DNA of 64,000 nucleotides from CAZBMJ01 sp964493205. GTDB taxonomy: Bacteria > Myxococcota > UBA727 > JABDBI01. The notes under the pieces were generated by a model. The model saw nothing but the letters and a program-made list of their open reading frames with translations. It ran no database searches and had not been told where the DNA came from. This document shows, in pieces, positions 61,757 through 64,000 of the stretch. Where the stretch lies: NCBI GenBank assembly GCA_964493205.1, contig CAZBMJ010000003.1, positions 35,227-99,226 of the forward strand, written 5' to 3'. A program made the translations under genes and the position numbers. How positions within the stretch are numbered: position 1 is the stretch's first letter; the number at the start of each line of letters is the position of its first letter.

Positions 61757-63793
61757 ATGAAGATGGTTAAAAAATCTAAAGATAAAAATAGTAACGAAGT
61801 ACTTTCTTGGTATAAATTAATGCTTTTAGCTCGTAAAATGGATGATCAGGCAGCGCTTTATATTAGGCGTTCAATGGGCTGGTCGTATCACGCTCGTTGT
61901 GGTGGCCATGAGGGTATTCAAATTGCCTTAGGATTAAGTTTTCGAGCTAAAAAAGATTTTTTATTTCCTTATTATCGAGATACAGCCACAGTCCTTGCTG
62001 CTGGTATGACACCCCTAGAACTTATGTTAAATGGTTTATCAAAAAGTGGCGATGTAGGTTCTGGCGGACGGCATATGTCTAACCATTTTTCAAAGCCAGA
62101 AATTAATATTCAAAACGTTTCTTCATGTACCGGTAATCACACTCTTCATGCTGTGGGTGTTGCTAGAGCTATAAAATATTACGGTGATGATGCCATTGCT
62201 TTTAGTTCTCAAGGAGATTCTTCTTTGTCTGAAGGCTATTGTTACGAGGCTATTAACGGTGCTTCACGAGAAAAATTACCAGTAATATTTGTAATCCAAA
62301 ATAACGGCTATGGTATTTCTGTACCCAGCTGTGAACAAACAGCTAATAAGATAGTCAGCGATAACTTTAAAGGTATTAAAAATTTAGGTATCTTTAATTG
62401 CGACGGTACTGATTTATTTGACAGTATGTTAGCCATGAAGGAAGCTCAGGAATTTGTTAAAAAAGAAAAATCTCCTGCTTTAGTTCATGCAGCGTGTGTG
62501 CGCATGGGAGCACACTCTAATTCAGACGCGCAAGATTTATATAGAGAAGAGCAAGAAATAAAAGAAGTTTTTAAGCATGATCCTTTGGTTAAACTTAAAA
62601 AAGCATTAATAAAAAATAAAGTCAGTGAAAAAATTTTACAAGAAATAGAAGAAGAAACAGATGCTATAATCAAACAAGCTACTGAAGAAGCGGAAAAAGC
62701 TTCTATGCCCCAAGCTGATAGCGTTAGCAAATATGTATTTGGTCATGAATTTATTGCTGATAAAAAAGAGCAGGATTTTATACCTATAGAGCAAGAAGCT
62801 AATGAAAAATTAAGAGAAGCTATAAACAGAACTTTACTAGAAGAGTTTGAATATAACCCCAATACTTTTTTATGGGGACAAGATTGTGCCTCTAAGAAAA
62901 AGGGTGGAGTTTTTAATCTCACCAAAGGCATGCTTGAAAAGTTTGGTAATAAGCGTGTATTTAATGCTCCCATTGCTGAAGACTTTATTGTGGGAACGGC
63001 GAACGGCATGTCTCGTTACAACAAAGATATTCGTATTGTTATTGAAGCGGCGCAATTTGCTGATTACGTGTGGCCAGCCATGGAGCAAATAGTGGAAATC
63101 GGCCATGATTACTGGCGTTCCAATGGCCAATTTTCGCCTAACGTAGTATTAAGATTAGCCAGTGGAGGCTATATCCAAGGTGGTCTTTATCATTCACAAA
63201 ATATTGAAGCTATTATGTCTCACTTACCTGGTCTAAGAGTAGTCTATCCAAGCTTTGCAGATGATGCTGCAGGTTTATTGCGAACGGCTATTAGGTCGCA
63301 AGGGCCAACATTTTTTCTAGAACCTAAATATTTATATAACCGTGCTGAAGCTAAAGGCCCTATGTTTGGTAAAGATTTTGCCATACCCTTTGGAAAAGGC
63401 AAAATTCGTAAGTTAGGTAATGATTTAAGTATTATTTGTTATGGCAATATTGTTCATATGGCCTTATTAGTTGCACAAGAATTAGAATCTCAAGGTCATA
63501 GTATCGAAGTATTTGATTTACGCAGCATAAAACCTCTTGATAAATCAGGCATTTGTGAAACAGCTAAAAAAACTGGCAAAGTTTTAATCATCCACGAAGA
63601 TCATGGCTTTTTAGGTATAGGTGCTGAAGTTTCCTCAGTGATCATGGAAGAATGCTTTATGTACTTAGACGCTCCTGTGAAAAGATTGGCCGCCAAAGAC
63701 ATACCCATAGGTTTTTCTAAAATTTTGGAAAACGCTACCTTGCCACAAATAAACGATATTAAGCAAGCTGTTATGGATTTGTTAGCGTATTAG
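61757..63793 (+). CDS. 2-oxoacid dehydrogenase E1, fused alpha-beta subunits
   Basis: ThDP-dependent decarboxylase of a pyruvate or branched-chain 2-oxoacid dehydrogenase complex, 678 aa. The alpha half (1-320) has GGHEGIQIALGLSF, the ThDP/Mg motif GDSSLSEGYCYEAINGA..QNNGYG, and the loop MGAHSNSDAQDLYRE. The beta half (from about 345) has LREAINRTLLEEF, APIAEDFIVGTANGMS and VIEAAQFADYVWPAMEQIVE. Such alpha-beta fusions occur in Bacteroidetes and Chlamydiae. E2 and E3 are not in the window. It needs thiamine diphosphate, linking it to the TPP-controlled symporter. Confidence 0.92.
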   Translation: MKMVKKSKDKNSNEVLSWYKLMLLARKMDDQAALYIRRSMGWSYHARCGGHEGIQIALGLSFRAKKDFLFPYYRDTATVLAAGMTPLELMLNGLSKSGDVGSGGRHMSNHFSKPEINIQNVSSCTGNHTLHAVGVARAIKYYGDDAIAFSSQGDSSLSEGYCYEAINGASREKLPVIFVIQNNGYGISVPSCEQTANKIVSDNFKGIKNLGIFNCDGTDLFDSMLAMKEAQEFVKKEKSPALVHAACVRMGAHSNSDAQDLYREEQEIKEVFKHDPLVKLKKALIKNKVSEKILQEIEEETDAIIKQATEEAEKASMPQADSVSKYVFGHEFIADKKEQDFIPIEQEANEKLREAINRTLLEEFEYNPNTFLWGQDCASKKKGGVFNLTKGMLEKFGNKRVFNAPIAEDFIVGTANGMSRYNKDIRIVIEAAQFADYVWPAMEQIVEIGHDYWRSNGQFSPNVVLRLASGGYIQGGLYHSQNIEAIMSHLPGLRVVYPSFADDAAGLLRTAIRSQGPTFFLEPKYLYNRAEAKGPMFGKDFAIPFGKGKIRKLGNDLSIICYGNIVHMALLVAQELESQGHSIEVFDLRSIKPLDKSGICETAKKTGKVLIIHEDHGFLGIGAEVSSVIMEECFMYLDAPVKRLAAKDIPIGFSKILENATLPQINDIKQAVMDLLAY

Positions 63794-63837
63794 TGATTAA
63801 TGTGATGTTTTAGGTTTTGGCCGGTCCCTGTGCGGCG

Positions 63838-63855
63838 CGCATATGCGCATATGCG
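63838..63855. repeat. Perfect 18-base palindrome
   Basis: CGCATATGCGCATATGCG, which is itself two overlapping CGCATATGCG palindromes, lies in a locally GC-rich patch 45 bases past the E1 stop. No T-run follows, so it is not a standard terminator; it may be part of a dispersed element. Confidence 0.6.
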
Positions 63856-63861
63856 GCAGGT

Positions 63862-63975
63862 TAAGGATTTTAAGCAGGTAATATCTAAATTTAATTGACC
63901 ACCGTTGGTAGTAAACTTCCAAAATATTTTGTGCATAAAATACCTTATCTATCACCACTCTCTACGTGCCGCGCC
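63862..63975. repeat. Dispersed repeat region, related to 4095-4132 and 4935-4973
   Basis: 63862-63898 is similar to 4095-4132 (shared TATCTAA-TTTAAT), and CTACGTGCC-CGCC near 63960 resembles the palindromic element arms at 4935 and 13611. No gene is visible from 63794 to the window end. Confidence 0.45.
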
Positions 63976-64000
63976 CATATGATTACCCATAAGTATTGAT

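Overview
The window is AT-rich (coding sequence too), gene-dense and bacterial. tRNAs carry an encoded CCA, promoters are sigma70-like, and the housekeeping genes are bacterial (recF, cysS, def, dnaB, clpA, ychF, rmuC). An unusually large share of the genes encodes exported or lipidated proteins with no recognisable family. There are also ankyrin, Sel1/TPR and TcdA/TcdB-like modules, an amino-acid/polyamine antiporter, a thiamine-riboswitch transporter and toxin-antitoxin loci. This profile fits a host-associated, probably protist-associated, low-GC bacterium. Candidatus Dependentiae (TM6/Babeliae) is my best guess, but this is inference and no rRNA is present to settle it.

Layout. 1-5.9 kb: the end of queE, recF, cysS, a GC-richer strip of dispersed repeats with a broken RCC1-repeat gene, then queF, so two preQ1/queuosine genes lie within 6 kb. 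5.9-11.1 kb: a tight three-gene RND tripartite efflux operon. 11.1-13.8 kb: small exported proteins and an MFS transporter between two copies of one terminator. 13.8-22.3 kb: an M20 deacetylase, an EEP-family phosphodiesterase, peptide deformylase, glutamate dehydrogenase and a 1260-residue exported protein. 22.4-25.3 kb: both subunits of DNA topoisomerase VI, rare in bacteria. 25.4-33.3 kb: a transporter, a thioredoxin-like ferredoxin, lipoproteins, methyltransferase, tRNA-Ser and a frameshifted Sel1/glycosyltransferase-like gene. 33.3-36.5 kb: a hipBA module with paired operators facing a TPP-riboswitch-controlled SSS symporter. 36.5-46.8 kb: exported proteins, dnaB, a ClpB-like ATPase with a degenerate first ATPase site, yciO, ychF and a cation/proton antiporter. 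46.9-55.7 kb: ankyrin protein, a 1311-residue repeat lipoprotein, a DUF4143 ATPase, DJ-1 and a lipoprotein. 55.9-63.8 kb: clpA, a PIN/RHH toxin-antitoxin pair, tRNA-Leu, methyltransferase, rmuC and a fused E1 alpha-beta 2-oxoacid dehydrogenase that needs the thiamine diphosphate the symporter may supply.

Main discovery. Five accessory units (MFS transporter; a 136-aa exported protein; hipBA; a 205-aa exported protein; PIN/RHH) each sit exactly at the 3' end of a core gene and are flanked by direct repeats of 26 to about 101 bp that duplicate that gene's own 3' end or terminator. The host gene keeps a working end beside the insert and a displaced, sometimes decayed, copy lies on the far side. 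No integrase or transposase is visible in or next to any of them. This looks like a recurrent way of docking one- or two-gene cassettes downstream of resident genes.
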